From: Kineococcus rubinsiae
Lineage (GTDB): Bacteria; Actinomycetota; Actinomycetes; Actinomycetales; Kineococcaceae
DNA length: 64,000 nucleotides
Direction: 5' to 3'
Assembly (NCBI RefSeq): GCF_011839805.1
Contig: NZ_VWPY01000014.1
Location: 1 to 64,000 of the forward strand
The position numbers and the translations under genes were made by a program. Shown here in pieces: positions 42,698 through 50,652 of the stretch; the first letter of the stretch is position 1, and every line of letters starts with the position of its first letter. Under the pieces are notes generated by a model. The model was given only the letters and a program-made list of their open reading frames with translations. It searched no databases and was not told where the DNA came from.

Positions 42698-43684
42698 GTG
42701 TACCTCGGCGTCGACGGCGGGGGCACGAAGACGGCGTTCTGCCTGCTGGGCGACGACGGGGAGCTGCTGACCCAGACCCGCACCGCGAGCACCTACTACC
42801 TGATGAGCGGCATCGGCATCGTCGAACCCCTGCTGCGGCAGGGCGTCGAGGAGGTCTGCCGGGCCGTCGGCACCACCCCCGGCGAGATCTCGCACGCGTT
42901 CTTCGGCCTGCCCGCCTACGGCGAGGTCAGCGCCGACGTGCCCGAGCTCGACGCGGTGCCCGGCCGCGTCCTGGGGACCGACCGCTACGCGTGCGGCAAC
43001 GACATGGTGTGCGGCTGGGCCGGGTCCCTCGGTGGCGTCGACGGCATCAACGTCGTCGCGGGCACCGGTTCCATCGCCTACGGCGAGAACGGCGGGCGCA
43101 CCGCCCGGGCCGGCGGCTGGGGCGAGGTCTTCGGCGACGAGGGTTCCGGCTACTGGGTCGGCGTGCGCGGGCTGAACGCCTTCAGCCGCATGGCGGACGG
43201 CCGCCTGCCGGGCGGGCCGCTGCAGGACGCGGTGCGCCGCAGCCTGGACCTGACGACCGACCTCGACGTCGTCGACGTCGTCCTGAACCGCTGGCACGGC
43301 GACCGCGGGAACGTCGCGGGGCTGAGCCGGGCCGTGGCCGAGGCCGCCGACGCCGGTGACCCCGCGGCGCTGGCGATCCTCACCGAGGCCGGCCGCGAGC
43401 TCGCGCTGCTCGTGGACGTCCAGGCCGATCGCCTCGGGTTCGGGGCAGCGGACGGCATCCCGGTCTCCTTCTCGGGCGGGATGTTCACCAACCCCCACGT
43501 GCGGGGTTCCTTCCGCGCGGCCGTGGCCCGCCACGGCGACCGCTACGACCTGCGCGACCCCCTGCTCCCGCCGCACCTGGGTGCCGCCGTGCACGCCGCG
43601 CGGCTCGCGGGGAACCCCCTGGACGCCGGTCAGGTCCGGCGTCTGCAGTCCGAGCACCTCGATGAGGAAGGTCGTCAGGCATGA
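42698..43684 (+). CDS. BadF/BadG-type N-acetylhexosamine kinase
   Basis: 328-residue ASKHA-fold sugar kinase. The phosphate loop YLGVDGGGTKTAFCLLG is at the very N-terminus, and NVVAGTGSIAYGE, GWGEVFGDEGSGYWVG and SGGMFTNPHVRGSF match N-acetylglucosamine/glucosamine kinases. GTG start one nucleotide after the agaS stop. It probably phosphorylates (N-acetyl)galactosamine or glucosamine entering without a PTS, feeding NagA and AgaS. Confidence 0.88.
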   Translation: MYLGVDGGGTKTAFCLLGDDGELLTQTRTASTYYLMSGIGIVEPLLRQGVEEVCRAVGTTPGEISHAFFGLPAYGEVSADVPELDAVPGRVLGTDRYACGNDMVCGWAGSLGGVDGINVVAGTGSIAYGENGGRTARAGGWGEVFGDEGSGYWVGVRGLNAFSRMADGRLPGGPLQDAVRRSLDLTTDLDVVDVVLNRWHGDRGNVAGLSRAVAEAADAGDPAALAILTEAGRELALLVDVQADRLGFGAADGIPVSFSGGMFTNPHVRGSFRAAVARHGDRYDLRDPLLPPHLGAAVHAARLAGNPLDAGQVRRLQSEHLDEEGRQA

Positions 43685-44664
43685 GCACGTCAGGACCCGG
43701 CGTCACGCGCCAGACCGGCTGGATCCCCTACGCCGCACTGCTCGTCCTGTTCTGGGGCGTGTGGGGCGCGTTCTCCAGCCAGCCCACGAGCCGGTACGGC
43801 TACCCGGACGGGATGGTCTACGTCATCTGGGCGTTCACCATGCTCATCCCGGCGTTCTTCGCCCTGCGCGGCACCACGTTCGACCGGCGCGGCATCGCCG
43901 CCCGCTACGGGCTCGTCGTCGGGCTCACCGGCGCCGGCGGGCAGCTGCTGCTGTTCAAGGCGCTCACCATGGGCCCCGCCTACATCATCTTCCCGATCGT
44001 CGCGCTGTCCCCCGCCATCACCGTGCTCATGGCGCTGTTCGCGCTGCGGGAGAGGCTGTCCCGCCTGACCGCCGTCGGCGTCGTCCTGGCGCTGGTCGCG
44101 ATCGTGCTGTTCTCCGTCTCCTCGGGCGACTCCGACGCCTCCACCGGGCCGTACCTCCTGCTGGCCGCCCTGGTCTGCGTCGCGTGGGGCGTGCAGGCCT
44201 TCTACATGCGCAAGGCCGCCACCGTCGGCGTCAACGACGCCACGACGTTCGGGTGGATGACCGTGAGCGGGCTCGTCCTGGTGCCGGTCGCCCTCGTGAT
44301 GTCGGGCGGGCTGCCCACGCAGTTCCCCTGGGAGGCACCGGCGCTGACCGCCGGCACCCAGGTGCTGAACGCCGTCGGCGCCCTGTTCCTCGTCATGGCC
44401 ATGAGCCGCGGCCGGGCCTCCGTCGTCGCCCCGGTCACCAACGCCATGGCGCCCGTGCTCACGATCGTGCTGTCGCTGATCGTCTACCGCACGCTGCCCT
44501 CGGGGTTCCAGACCGCCGGCATCCTGCTGGCCCTCGTCGGCTCCTCCGTCATGGTCTACACGTCGGAGAAGCGGGGTGAGGACGCCGGCGCGGCGGTCGA
44601 GCTGCCGCAGGACGTCGCCGCCCGCCAGCGCAGCACCGACGGCGGAAGCACACCGGTCGGGTGA
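43681..44664 (+). CDS. EamA/DMT family transporter
   Basis: 327-aa membrane protein with about ten helices and an internal repeat of the EamA type (LLLFKALTMGPAYIIFPIV, YRTLPSGFQTAGILLALVGS). ATG start overlapping the kinase stop by 4 nt (ATGA), so it is firmly inside the operon. DMT proteins move small metabolites and sugars; here it may be the amino-sugar importer or an exporter of a by-product. A hydrophilic C-terminal tail of about 30 residues ends the protein. Confidence 0.85.
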   Translation: MSTSGPGVTRQTGWIPYAALLVLFWGVWGAFSSQPTSRYGYPDGMVYVIWAFTMLIPAFFALRGTTFDRRGIAARYGLVVGLTGAGGQLLLFKALTMGPAYIIFPIVALSPAITVLMALFALRERLSRLTAVGVVLALVAIVLFSVSSGDSDASTGPYLLLAALVCVAWGVQAFYMRKAATVGVNDATTFGWMTVSGLVLVPVALVMSGGLPTQFPWEAPALTAGTQVLNAVGALFLVMAMSRGRASVVAPVTNAMAPVLTIVLSLIVYRTLPSGFQTAGILLALVGSSVMVYTSEKRGEDAGAAVELPQDVAARQRSTDGGSTPVG

Positions 44665-45641
44665 GCGCCCCCACCGCACCGGCGGGCCGCGTCCTCACGG
44701 TCACCCTGAACCCCGCCGTCGACGTCACCTACGCGGTCGACGCCCTGACCGTGGGCGAGACCGTGCGGGTGCGGGGCGTGCGCTCCCGCTCGGGCGGCAA
44801 GGGCGTGAACGTGGCCTCGGTGGTCCGGGCGCTCGGCGGCGAGGCCGTCGTCGTGGCCCTCACCGCCGCCCGGGAACCGGACGAGTTCGAGGCCGGGCTC
44901 GACGCCCTCCACCTGCCGCACCGCCTCGTCCTCGCCCTGGAGGCCGTGCGGCGGACCGTCGCCGTGGTCGCCGCCGACGGCACGACCACGAGCCTGCAGG
45001 AACCCGGCGGCCCCGCCGCGGAGGGCACCGCCGAAGCGGTCACGGCCGTGCTGGTGGAGGAGCTCGCGCAGGGCGCGGACGCCGTCGTCATCAGCGGCAG
45101 CGTCCCCCCGGGCCTGCCGGTGGACCTGCCCGCCCGGCTGGCGGAGCTCTGCCGGGACGCGGGCGTGCCCGTGGTCGCCGACCTGTCCGGGGCCCCGCTG
45201 CGGGCCGCGGCCGGGGTCGGCGCCGTGCTGGTGCCGAACCGCGACGAGCTCGCCGACCTCGTGGGCGCCCCCGCCCGGGACCTGCGCGAGGTCCTCGGCG
45301 CGGGCCGGCACCTGCTGGCCGGCGGGGCCGCGGCGGTGCTCGCCACGCTCGGCGAGCAGGGCGTCGTCGCGGTCACCCCCGAGGGTGCCTGGCACGCGCG
45401 GCCCGTCGAGGTCGTCGCGGGCAACCCCACGGGTGCGGGCGACGCGGCCGCCGCGGCGCTGGCCCGCCACCTGGGCGCCGGCGTCGCGGCGTGGCCCGCG
45501 GTGCTGGCCGACGTCGTCGCGACGTCCGCGGCGTGCGTGCTGCGGCCCGTGGCGGGCGAGGTCGACACCGGCGCGCGCGCACGCTGGCTCGACCTGGTGG
45601 AGGTCGAGGAGCTGGACGAGGAGAGAGGGGCACGCCGGTGA
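44661..45641 (+). CDS. PfkB-family tagatose-6-phosphate/1-phosphofructo-kinase
   Basis: 326-aa ribokinase-fold kinase. VTLNPAVDVTYAVDALTVGE at the N-terminus is characteristic of the FruK/LacC branch, and the catalytic Asp lies in NPTGAGDAAAAALARHLG near residue 260. GTG start overlapping the transporter stop (GTGA). Between AgaS and a class II aldolase it most likely makes tagatose-1,6-bisphosphate from tagatose-6-P. Confidence 0.88.
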   Translation: MSAPTAPAGRVLTVTLNPAVDVTYAVDALTVGETVRVRGVRSRSGGKGVNVASVVRALGGEAVVVALTAAREPDEFEAGLDALHLPHRLVLALEAVRRTVAVVAADGTTTSLQEPGGPAAEGTAEAVTAVLVEELAQGADAVVISGSVPPGLPVDLPARLAELCRDAGVPVVADLSGAPLRAAAGVGAVLVPNRDELADLVGAPARDLREVLGAGRHLLAGGAAAVLATLGEQGVVAVTPEGAWHARPVEVVAGNPTGAGDAAAAALARHLGAGVAAWPAVLADVVATSAACVLRPVAGEVDTGARARWLDLVEVEELDEERGARR

Positions 45642-46471
45642 AGGCGGAGGGCACGCAGGTCGTCGGAGGGCTGCGCGGGACCGGGCGGGGGGTCGGGGCG
45701 TTCAACGTGATCCTGCTCGAGCACGCCGAGGCCGTCGTGGGCGGTGCGGAGGACGCCGGACTGCCCGTGGTGGTGCAGATCTCGCAGAACGCCGTGCGCT
45801 ACCGGGGCGCGCTGGCCCCGCTGGCGCTGGCCTGCCTGAGCATGGCCGCGGCCGCGACGGTCCCCGTCCTGGTGCACCTCGACCACGTCGAGGACGAGGC
45901 GCTGATCGACGAGGGTCTCGCGCTCGGCATCCCCTCGGTGATGTTCGACGCCGCCGCGCTGAGCTACGACGAGAACCTCGCCCGCACCGCCGCGGTCACG
46001 CAGCGCTGCCACCGCGCGGGCGTCTGGGTCGAGGCGGAGCTCGGCGAGGTCGGGGGCAAGGACGGCGCCCACGCCCCGGGCGTCCGGACCGACCCCGCGG
46101 AGGCGACGGCCTTCGTCGCGGCCACCGGGATCGACGCGCTGGCCGTGGCCGTGGGCTCCTCCCACGCCATGAGCAGCCGGGACGCGGTGCTGGACGACGA
46201 GCTCATCGGCGCGCTGGCCGCCGCGGTCGACGTGCCGCTCGTGCTGCACGGCTCCTCCGGCGTCCCCGACGAGGGCCTGCGCCGGGCGGTGGCGCGCGGC
46301 ATGGCCAAGGTCAACGTGGGGACGCGGCTGAACCAGGTGATGACCGGCGAGGCCCGCCGCGTCCTGGCGGAGCAGCCGCGCCTCAGCGACCCCCGCAAGT
46401 ACCTCGCCCCGGGGCGGGACGCGGTGCGGGCGGAGGTCGCCCGGCTGCTGCGGGTGTTCGACGGGCGGTGA
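45638..46471 (+). CDS. Class II tagatose/fructose-bisphosphate aldolase
   Basis: 277-aa zinc-dependent aldolase (GatY/KbaY/FbaA family). The zinc His pair is in VLVHLDHVEDEALIDEGLA, and further landmarks are VWVEAELGEVGGKDG and VLHGSSGVPDEGLRRAVARG followed by KVNVGTRLN. GTG start overlapping the kinase stop. It should split tagatose-1,6-bisphosphate into glyceraldehyde-3-P and DHAP, the last step of the operon. Confidence 0.9.
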   Translation: MKAEGTQVVGGLRGTGRGVGAFNVILLEHAEAVVGGAEDAGLPVVVQISQNAVRYRGALAPLALACLSMAAAATVPVLVHLDHVEDEALIDEGLALGIPSVMFDAAALSYDENLARTAAVTQRCHRAGVWVEAELGEVGGKDGAHAPGVRTDPAEATAFVAATGIDALAVAVGSSHAMSSRDAVLDDELIGALAAAVDVPLVLHGSSGVPDEGLRRAVARGMAKVNVGTRLNQVMTGEARRVLAEQPRLSDPRKYLAPGRDAVRAEVARLLRVFDGR

Positions 46472-46481
46472 CTCTCAGCGA

Positions 46482-46540
46482 TCTCCGGTGACGGAGAGCG
46501 GGACGGGGGCCGCCAGGCCGGTGGCGTGCCCCGCCCCGCT
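46482..46540 (+). terminator. Structured region after the aldolase gene
   Basis: A perfect 6-bp hairpin TCTCCG/CGGAGA closes on GTGA, a GNRA-type tetraloop (46482-46497). A 12-bp stem AGCGGGACGGGG/CCCCGCCCCGCT with one mismatch (46497-46540) encloses an inner GCCGCC/GGTGGC stem. It begins 10 nt after the operon end, so it is most likely its terminator; a leader role for the next gene is possible. Confidence 0.6.
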
Positions 46541-46575
46541 GTGCAGGATCGGCCACGGAGGATCACCATCGACGG

Positions 46576-46821
46576 GTGGATGTGTGGTCGTCCTTCATGG
46601 ACCTGGTGCACCTGATCGGTGCCGTCGGCTGTGCCCTGCTGGCCGGGGCGTTCGCCGCCGCCGGCGAGCCCGAGCGCACGCTCTTCTACGCCGCCGCGGC
46701 GCTCGCCTTCGCGGGCGCCCTGCTGCGCCGGCGCACCCGGGCGCACGCCCCGGCGCACCGGGTGATCGACCTGACCGCCGCCGCGCGGCCGGCGTCGCAG
46801 CGTGAGCTGCTGGAGCGCTGA
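46576..46821 (+). CDS. Small membrane protein of unknown function
   Basis: 81-aa protein with two short hydrophobic segments (MDLVHLIGAVGCALLAGAFA and TLFYAAAALAFAGALL) separated by AAGEPER, and a basic/polar C-terminal tail. Probably two membrane helices. GTG at 46576; an ATG seven codons later would also work. GGAGG lies 13 nt before the GTG. It is 8 nt from the MBL-fold gene and may be co-transcribed with it. No known family is recognised. Confidence 0.55.
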   Translation: MDVWSSFMDLVHLIGAVGCALLAGAFAAAGEPERTLFYAAAALAFAGALLRRRTRAHAPAHRVIDLTAAARPASQRELLER

Positions 46822-46829
46822 CCGCACCC

Positions 46830-47462
46830 GTGAGCGACCTCGTGACCCGCACCGACGCCTTCGACCTGCGCGAGGCGCACGTCGGGCCCACCGACAACGT
46901 CGCCTACCTCCTGACCTGCCGGGCCACCTCGGCGCAGCTGCTCGTCGACGCGGCCGCCGACCCCGAGGCCCTGCTCGCCCTGGTGCGCGAGGGCGACCCC
47001 GCGGGGCGCCTGGACCTCGTCGTCACCACCCACCGCCACCCCGACCACGTCGGGGCGCTGGAGGCCGTCGTCGCGGCGACCGGCGCCGGCACCGCCGCGG
47101 GCACCCTCGACGCCGACGCCCTGCCGGTCGCGGTCGACCGGCGCCTCGAGGACGGGGACGTCGTCGAGGTCGGGGAGCTCCGCCTGCTCGTGCGCCACCT
47201 GCGCGGTCACACCCCCGGATCGGTGGCGCTCGTCCTGCGCGGCTCCCCCGACCGGGTGTTCACGGGCGACTCGCTGTTCCCCGGCGGCGTCGGGAACACC
47301 CGCGGCGACGCGGGCGACTTCACGTCCCTGCTCGACGACGTCACGGCCCGGCTCTTCGACGAGCTGGGCGACGACACCGTCGTCCACCCGGGCCACGGCG
47401 CCCCGACGACGCTGGGCGCGGAACGCCCGCAGCTCGCGGAGTGGCGCGCCCGGGGCTGGTGA
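46830..47462 (+). CDS. MBL-fold metallo-hydrolase (glyoxalase II-like)
   Basis: 210-aa metallo-beta-lactamase-fold hydrolase. The metal motif is VTTHRHPDHVGAL (HxHxDH) near residue 70, followed by RGHTPGSVALVL (third His), FTGDSLFPGGVGN (bridging Asp) and VVHPGHGAPTTLG (last His). The pattern and size fit hydroxyacylglutathione-hydrolase-like thioesterases. GTG start. Likely substrate is a thioester such as a mycothiol conjugate in an actinobacterium, but this is inference. Confidence 0.88.
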   Translation: MSDLVTRTDAFDLREAHVGPTDNVAYLLTCRATSAQLLVDAAADPEALLALVREGDPAGRLDLVVTTHRHPDHVGALEAVVAATGAGTAAGTLDADALPVAVDRRLEDGDVVEVGELRLLVRHLRGHTPGSVALVLRGSPDRVFTGDSLFPGGVGNTRGDAGDFTSLLDDVTARLFDELGDDTVVHPGHGAPTTLGAERPQLAEWRARGW

Positions 47463-47511
47463 GCGACCGCCCGCCGAGGAGGTCTGCGCTCCCCTCCGGC
47501 GCAGGCCCCGG

Positions 47512-47544
47512 CCGCGCCGCCGGTCCCTCGACCGGGCGGCGCGG
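47512..47544. terminator. Convergent terminator
   Basis: Stem CCGCGCCGCC/GGCGGCGCGG (10 bp) continues through GGTC/GACC with one bulged G and a CCTC loop. A smaller dyad CTGCGC/GCGCAG lies at 47484-47504. Both sit between the convergent MBL and secreted-protein genes. Confidence 0.75.
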
Positions 47545-47548
47545 CGTG

Positions 47549-48286
47549 TCAGTGACGGAGGATGGAGACCGACAGCGCGTAGGTGCTGCCGGCGGGCGAG
47601 CTCACCGCGAGCCAGTAGGTGCCCGTCTCGGGCAGCGTCACCGAGGCGCGCGCCTGCTGCTCGCTCATGCTGCCGTGCAGCGGCGAGCCGCCGGGCGACA
47701 CGAGGGACCAGGTGGCGTCGGGCGAGGAGTCCTGCAGCGTGACGACGGCGCGCTGGCCCCGCGCGGCGTCGAAGCGGTACCGGGCAGTGCCCGTGGTGGG
47801 CACCTGCCCCGACACGGTGGTCCCCGTGGCCCCGGCCGGGAAGCGGATCACCCGCTCGGAGGTCGCCGCGCTGGTGCCGGCCGGGATGGCGAGGGAGAGG
47901 TCGTAGCTCGCGGAGCGGGTCGAGACGATGTCGACGTAGTAGGTGCCGCTCTCGGGGAGCCGGTACGTGAAGTCGCTCTGGCGCGGGCTGGCCGCGTCGT
48001 GCACCGACGGGCCGGTCGGGCCGACGAGGGTCCAGGTCATCGCGGAGGTGCTGCGCGACAGGTGGAACGTCGCGGTCTGCCCGACGCGCGCCGAGAAGGT
48101 GTAGCGGCGGTCGCCGTGGGCGGCGACGCGACCGCTGACGTGGGTCGACGTCGCGCCGGCGGCGAAGTGCAGCGGCGTCGCCGTCGGGACAGCGGGGGTC
48201 GACGCCGAGGCCGCTCCGGCACCGGCGATCCCGGCGGCGGCGGCGGCGACGACGGCGGTGACGGCGGCGATGGTCTTTCCACGCAT
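47549..48286 (-). CDS. Secreted protein with two tandem beta-sandwich repeats
   Basis: 245-aa exported protein. Residues 1-29 are a Sec signal peptide (MRGKTIAAVTAVVAAAAAGI, cleavage likely after ASA). The mature part is two related domains of about 95 residues, each with the order FAAGATxTxVSGxV, RYxFxAxxGQ, TWxLVxPxG, LPExGTYxxxVSxxxxxYxLSxxI. This resembles bacterial pre-peptidase C-terminal (PPC-like) domains that normally accompany proteases or glycosidases, yet no enzyme domain is attached. Function unknown; possibly a cell-surface or matrix protein. ATG start with GAGGAG upstream. Confidence 0.8.
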   Translation of the reverse strand: MRGKTIAAVTAVVAAAAAGIAGAGAASASTPAVPTATPLHFAAGATSTHVSGRVAAHGDRRYTFSARVGQTATFHLSRSTSAMTWTLVGPTGPSVHDAASPRQSDFTYRLPESGTYYVDIVSTRSASYDLSLAIPAGTSAATSERVIRFPAGATGTTVSGQVPTTGTARYRFDAARGQRAVVTLQDSSPDATWSLVSPGGSPLHGSMSEQQARASVTLPETGTYWLAVSSPAGSTYALSVSILRH

Positions 48287-48325
48287 GGTGGTTCTCCTCA
48301 GAGGTGTCGGTTCCCCGACCGGGTC

Positions 48326-48427
48326 GTGGCCGCCGTTGCGGCCACCCCCAGGACGCTACGGATCCGGTGTGCCGCAGCGGTGTCGGCGCTGACACCGTCC
48401 CGCGACCCCGTGTGTCGACCTCGACAC
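48326..48427. other. Three perfect hairpins between secreted-protein and MFS genes
   Basis: The dyads are GTGGCCGC/GCGGCCAC (48326-48345, loop CGTT), CGGTGTC/GACACCG (48378-48397) and GTGTCGA/TCGACAC (48412-48427). The last lies 23 nt beyond the MFS stop (minus strand) and is probably its terminator. The first two fall in the leader/promoter region of the secreted-protein gene. Confidence 0.5.
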
Positions 48428-48449
48428 GCGGACCTCCGCCCCTCCGCGC

Positions 48450-49772
48450 CTAGGCGTCCTCGAGGGCCTCGCCGCGCATCTCGGGCAGCGCCAGGCTGGC
48501 GGACGCCGCGATCGCGAAGGACACCGCGAGCACGACGAACACCGCCCCGGTGCCGCCCAGCACCACCAGCGGCGGGACGGCCAGCGGCGCGAGGATCGAG
48601 GCGAGCCGGCCGAACCCGGCGGCGGCGCCGGCGCCCCGCCCGCGCACGGCGGTCGGGTAGATCTCGGGCGTCGCGGCGTACAGCGCACCCCACGCGCCCA
48701 GGTTGCAGAACGACAGCAGCATCCCCGCCGCGAGGATCGACGACCGCGCGTCCGCACCGGCGTAGAGCACGGCCGCGACGGCGGAGCCGAGGAGGAACAC
48801 CGACAGCGTCCGCCGGCGGCCCCACACCTCGACGAGGTAGGCCGAGAGGGCGTACCCGGGGAGCTGGGCCAGGGTGATGATCAGCGTGAACTGCAGCGAC
48901 TTCACGAGGCTGAACCCGTCGGCGACGAGCAGGCTGGGTATCCACGTGAAGGCGCCGTAGTAGCTGAAGTTCACGCAGAACCAGACCGCCCACAGGGCGG
49001 CCGTCCGGCGGCGCAGGGCGGGCGCCCAGATGCTGTGCCGCGTCGTGTCGGCCACCTCGGCGACGAGCTCACCGCGCGGGTGCTCGACGCCCGCCGCGAC
49101 CTCGAACTCCCGCACGACCCGCTCGGCCTCCTGCGTCCGGCCGCGGCTGACGAGGAACCGCACCGACTCCGGCAGGCCGCGGCGGACCACGACCGCGTAC
49201 ACCGCGGGGAGCGCACCGACCGCGAGCGCCCAGCGCCAGCCGTCGTCGCCCGTCGGCACCAGCAGGTACCCGAGCAGCGCGGCGAGGGTCCAGCCCACGG
49301 CCCAGAACGCCTCCAGCAGCACGACGACGCGGCCGCGGATGCGGCGGGGCGCGAACTCGCTGACCAGGGTCGAGGCGACGGGCAGTTCCGCGCCGAGGCC
49401 GAGGCCGACGAAGAACCGGAACACCAGCAGCGCGCCGACGGACCAGGACAGGGCGGCCGCACCCGTGGCCAGCCCGTAGACCAGCAGCGTCAGGGCGAAG
49501 ACCTGGCGGCGGCCGATCCGGTCGGCGAGCAACCCGCCCACGCTGGCGCCGACGGCCATGCCCGCGAACCCCACCGAGGCGACCCAGGAGACCTGCCCCG
49601 GGGACAGGCCCCACTGCACCGTCAGCGCGACCATGATCGAGCCGACGAGCCCGACGTCCATCGCGTCCAGCGCCCAGCCGACCCCGGAACCGACGAGCAG
49701 CCGCCGGTGCTTGGCCGTGAAGGGGAGGCGGTCCAGGCGGTCGGCGGCGGTCAGCGCCTCGGCGTTCTGCAC
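48450..49772 (-). CDS. MFS transporter, aromatic acid/NiaP-like branch
   Basis: 440-aa MFS carrier. GWALDAMDVGLVGSIMVAL at helix 1, GGLLADRIGRRQVFALTLL in the 2-3 loop, GLGLGAELPVASTLVSEFAP and ATPEIYPTAVRGRGAGAAAG are typical of the AAHS/NiaP/sugar-porter-like group. GTG start at 49772; an upstream extension of the frame is arginine/proline-rich and unlikely. It stands alone, 50 nt from the DprE2-like gene on the same strand. Substrate probably an organic acid or vitamin-like molecule. Confidence 0.88.
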   Translation of the reverse strand: MQNAEALTAADRLDRLPFTAKHRRLLVGSGVGWALDAMDVGLVGSIMVALTVQWGLSPGQVSWVASVGFAGMAVGASVGGLLADRIGRRQVFALTLLVYGLATGAAALSWSVGALLVFRFFVGLGLGAELPVASTLVSEFAPRRIRGRVVVLLEAFWAVGWTLAALLGYLLVPTGDDGWRWALAVGALPAVYAVVVRRGLPESVRFLVSRGRTQEAERVVREFEVAAGVEHPRGELVAEVADTTRHSIWAPALRRRTAALWAVWFCVNFSYYGAFTWIPSLLVADGFSLVKSLQFTLIITLAQLPGYALSAYLVEVWGRRRTLSVFLLGSAVAAVLYAGADARSSILAAGMLLSFCNLGAWGALYAATPEIYPTAVRGRGAGAAAGFGRLASILAPLAVPPLVVLGGTGAVFVVLAVSFAIAASASLALPEMRGEALEDA

Positions 49773-49822
49773 CGGGCCACCGTACTGGGGCCTGCGCGAC
49801 GGCTCAGGCCCGCGACCCGGGG

Positions 49823-50614
49823 TCAGCGGGGTGCGCGGCGCCAGATCGCGCGCGGGGTGACGTGCATGGCGGCCGCGAGCAGCCGCAGGGTCCCCGGGAC
49901 CCACACGACGGCGCGCCGGGCGGCGAGGCCCGCGACGACGGCGTCGGCGACCTGGGGCGGGGTGCTGGCGAGCGGGGCGGGCGACATCCCCGTGGTCATC
50001 CGGCCGACGACGAAACCCGGCCGGACGAGCAGGAGGTGCACGCCGCTGCCGGCGAGGGCGTCGGCGAGGCCGCTCGCGAAGCCGTCCAGGCCCGCCTTGG
50101 CCGCGCCGTAGACGTAGTTCGCGCGCCGCACGCGCGTCCCGGCGATCGAGGAGAACACCACGACCCGGCCGGCGCGCAGCGGGCGCAGCAGCGTGGCGAG
50201 GTGGGTGAGGACGCTCACCTGGGCGACGAAGTCGGTGTGCACCACGTCGAGCGCGTGCTCCGCCTCGGTCTCGGCGCGCGCCTGGTCGCCGAGGATCCCG
50301 AACGCCAGGACGGCGTCGACCGCCCCGTGCCGGGCGACGAGGTCGGCGAGCAGCGGCCCGTGGGTCTCCAGCGCGTCGGCGTCGAACTCGGCGACCTCGA
50401 CGTCGCGGGCCCCCGCGGCCCGCAGCCGGGCCGCCTCGGCCGTGAGCTCGCCGCTGCGCCGGGCGGCGAGGACGACGGTCGCCGCGCCCGCCCGCACGAG
50501 GCGCTCGACCACCTCGAGGCCGATCTCGCTGCGGCCGCCGAGCAGCAGCACGGCGGCGGTCGCGGGAGTCGTGGACGGCGTGGGCGTCGGGGAGGGCGTG
50601 GCGGGTGCGGGCAC
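49823..50614 (-). CDS. DprE2-like SDR (decaprenylphosphoryl-2-keto-ribose reductase type)
   Basis: 263-aa SDR. VLLLGGRSEIGLEVVERLV, AFGILGDQ, VVVFSSIAGTRVRRANYVYG and AAKAGLDGFASGLADAL closely follow the mycobacterial DprE2 pattern (LLLGGTSEIGL ... [21 protein letters not shown]). Catalytic Ser and YGAAK are intact, and VWVPGTLRLLAAAMHVTPRA near the end also matches. GTG start at 50614; the first 20 residues are a Pro/Thr-rich tail. DprE2 reduces the keto intermediate in decaprenylphosphoryl arabinose synthesis. No DprE1 is adjacent, so the role may be separate. Confidence 0.8.
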   Translation of the reverse strand: MPAPATPSPTPTPSTTPATAAVLLLGGRSEIGLEVVERLVRAGAATVVLAARRSGELTAEAARLRAAGARDVEVAEFDADALETHGPLLADLVARHGAVDAVLAFGILGDQARAETEAEHALDVVHTDFVAQVSVLTHLATLLRPLRAGRVVVFSSIAGTRVRRANYVYGAAKAGLDGFASGLADALAGSGVHLLLVRPGFVVGRMTTGMSPAPLASTPPQVADAVVAGLAARRAVVWVPGTLRLLAAAMHVTPRAIWRRAPR

Positions 50615-50652
50615 GGCGGACAGCAGACCACGCCGGCCGCCCCGGACGGCGC

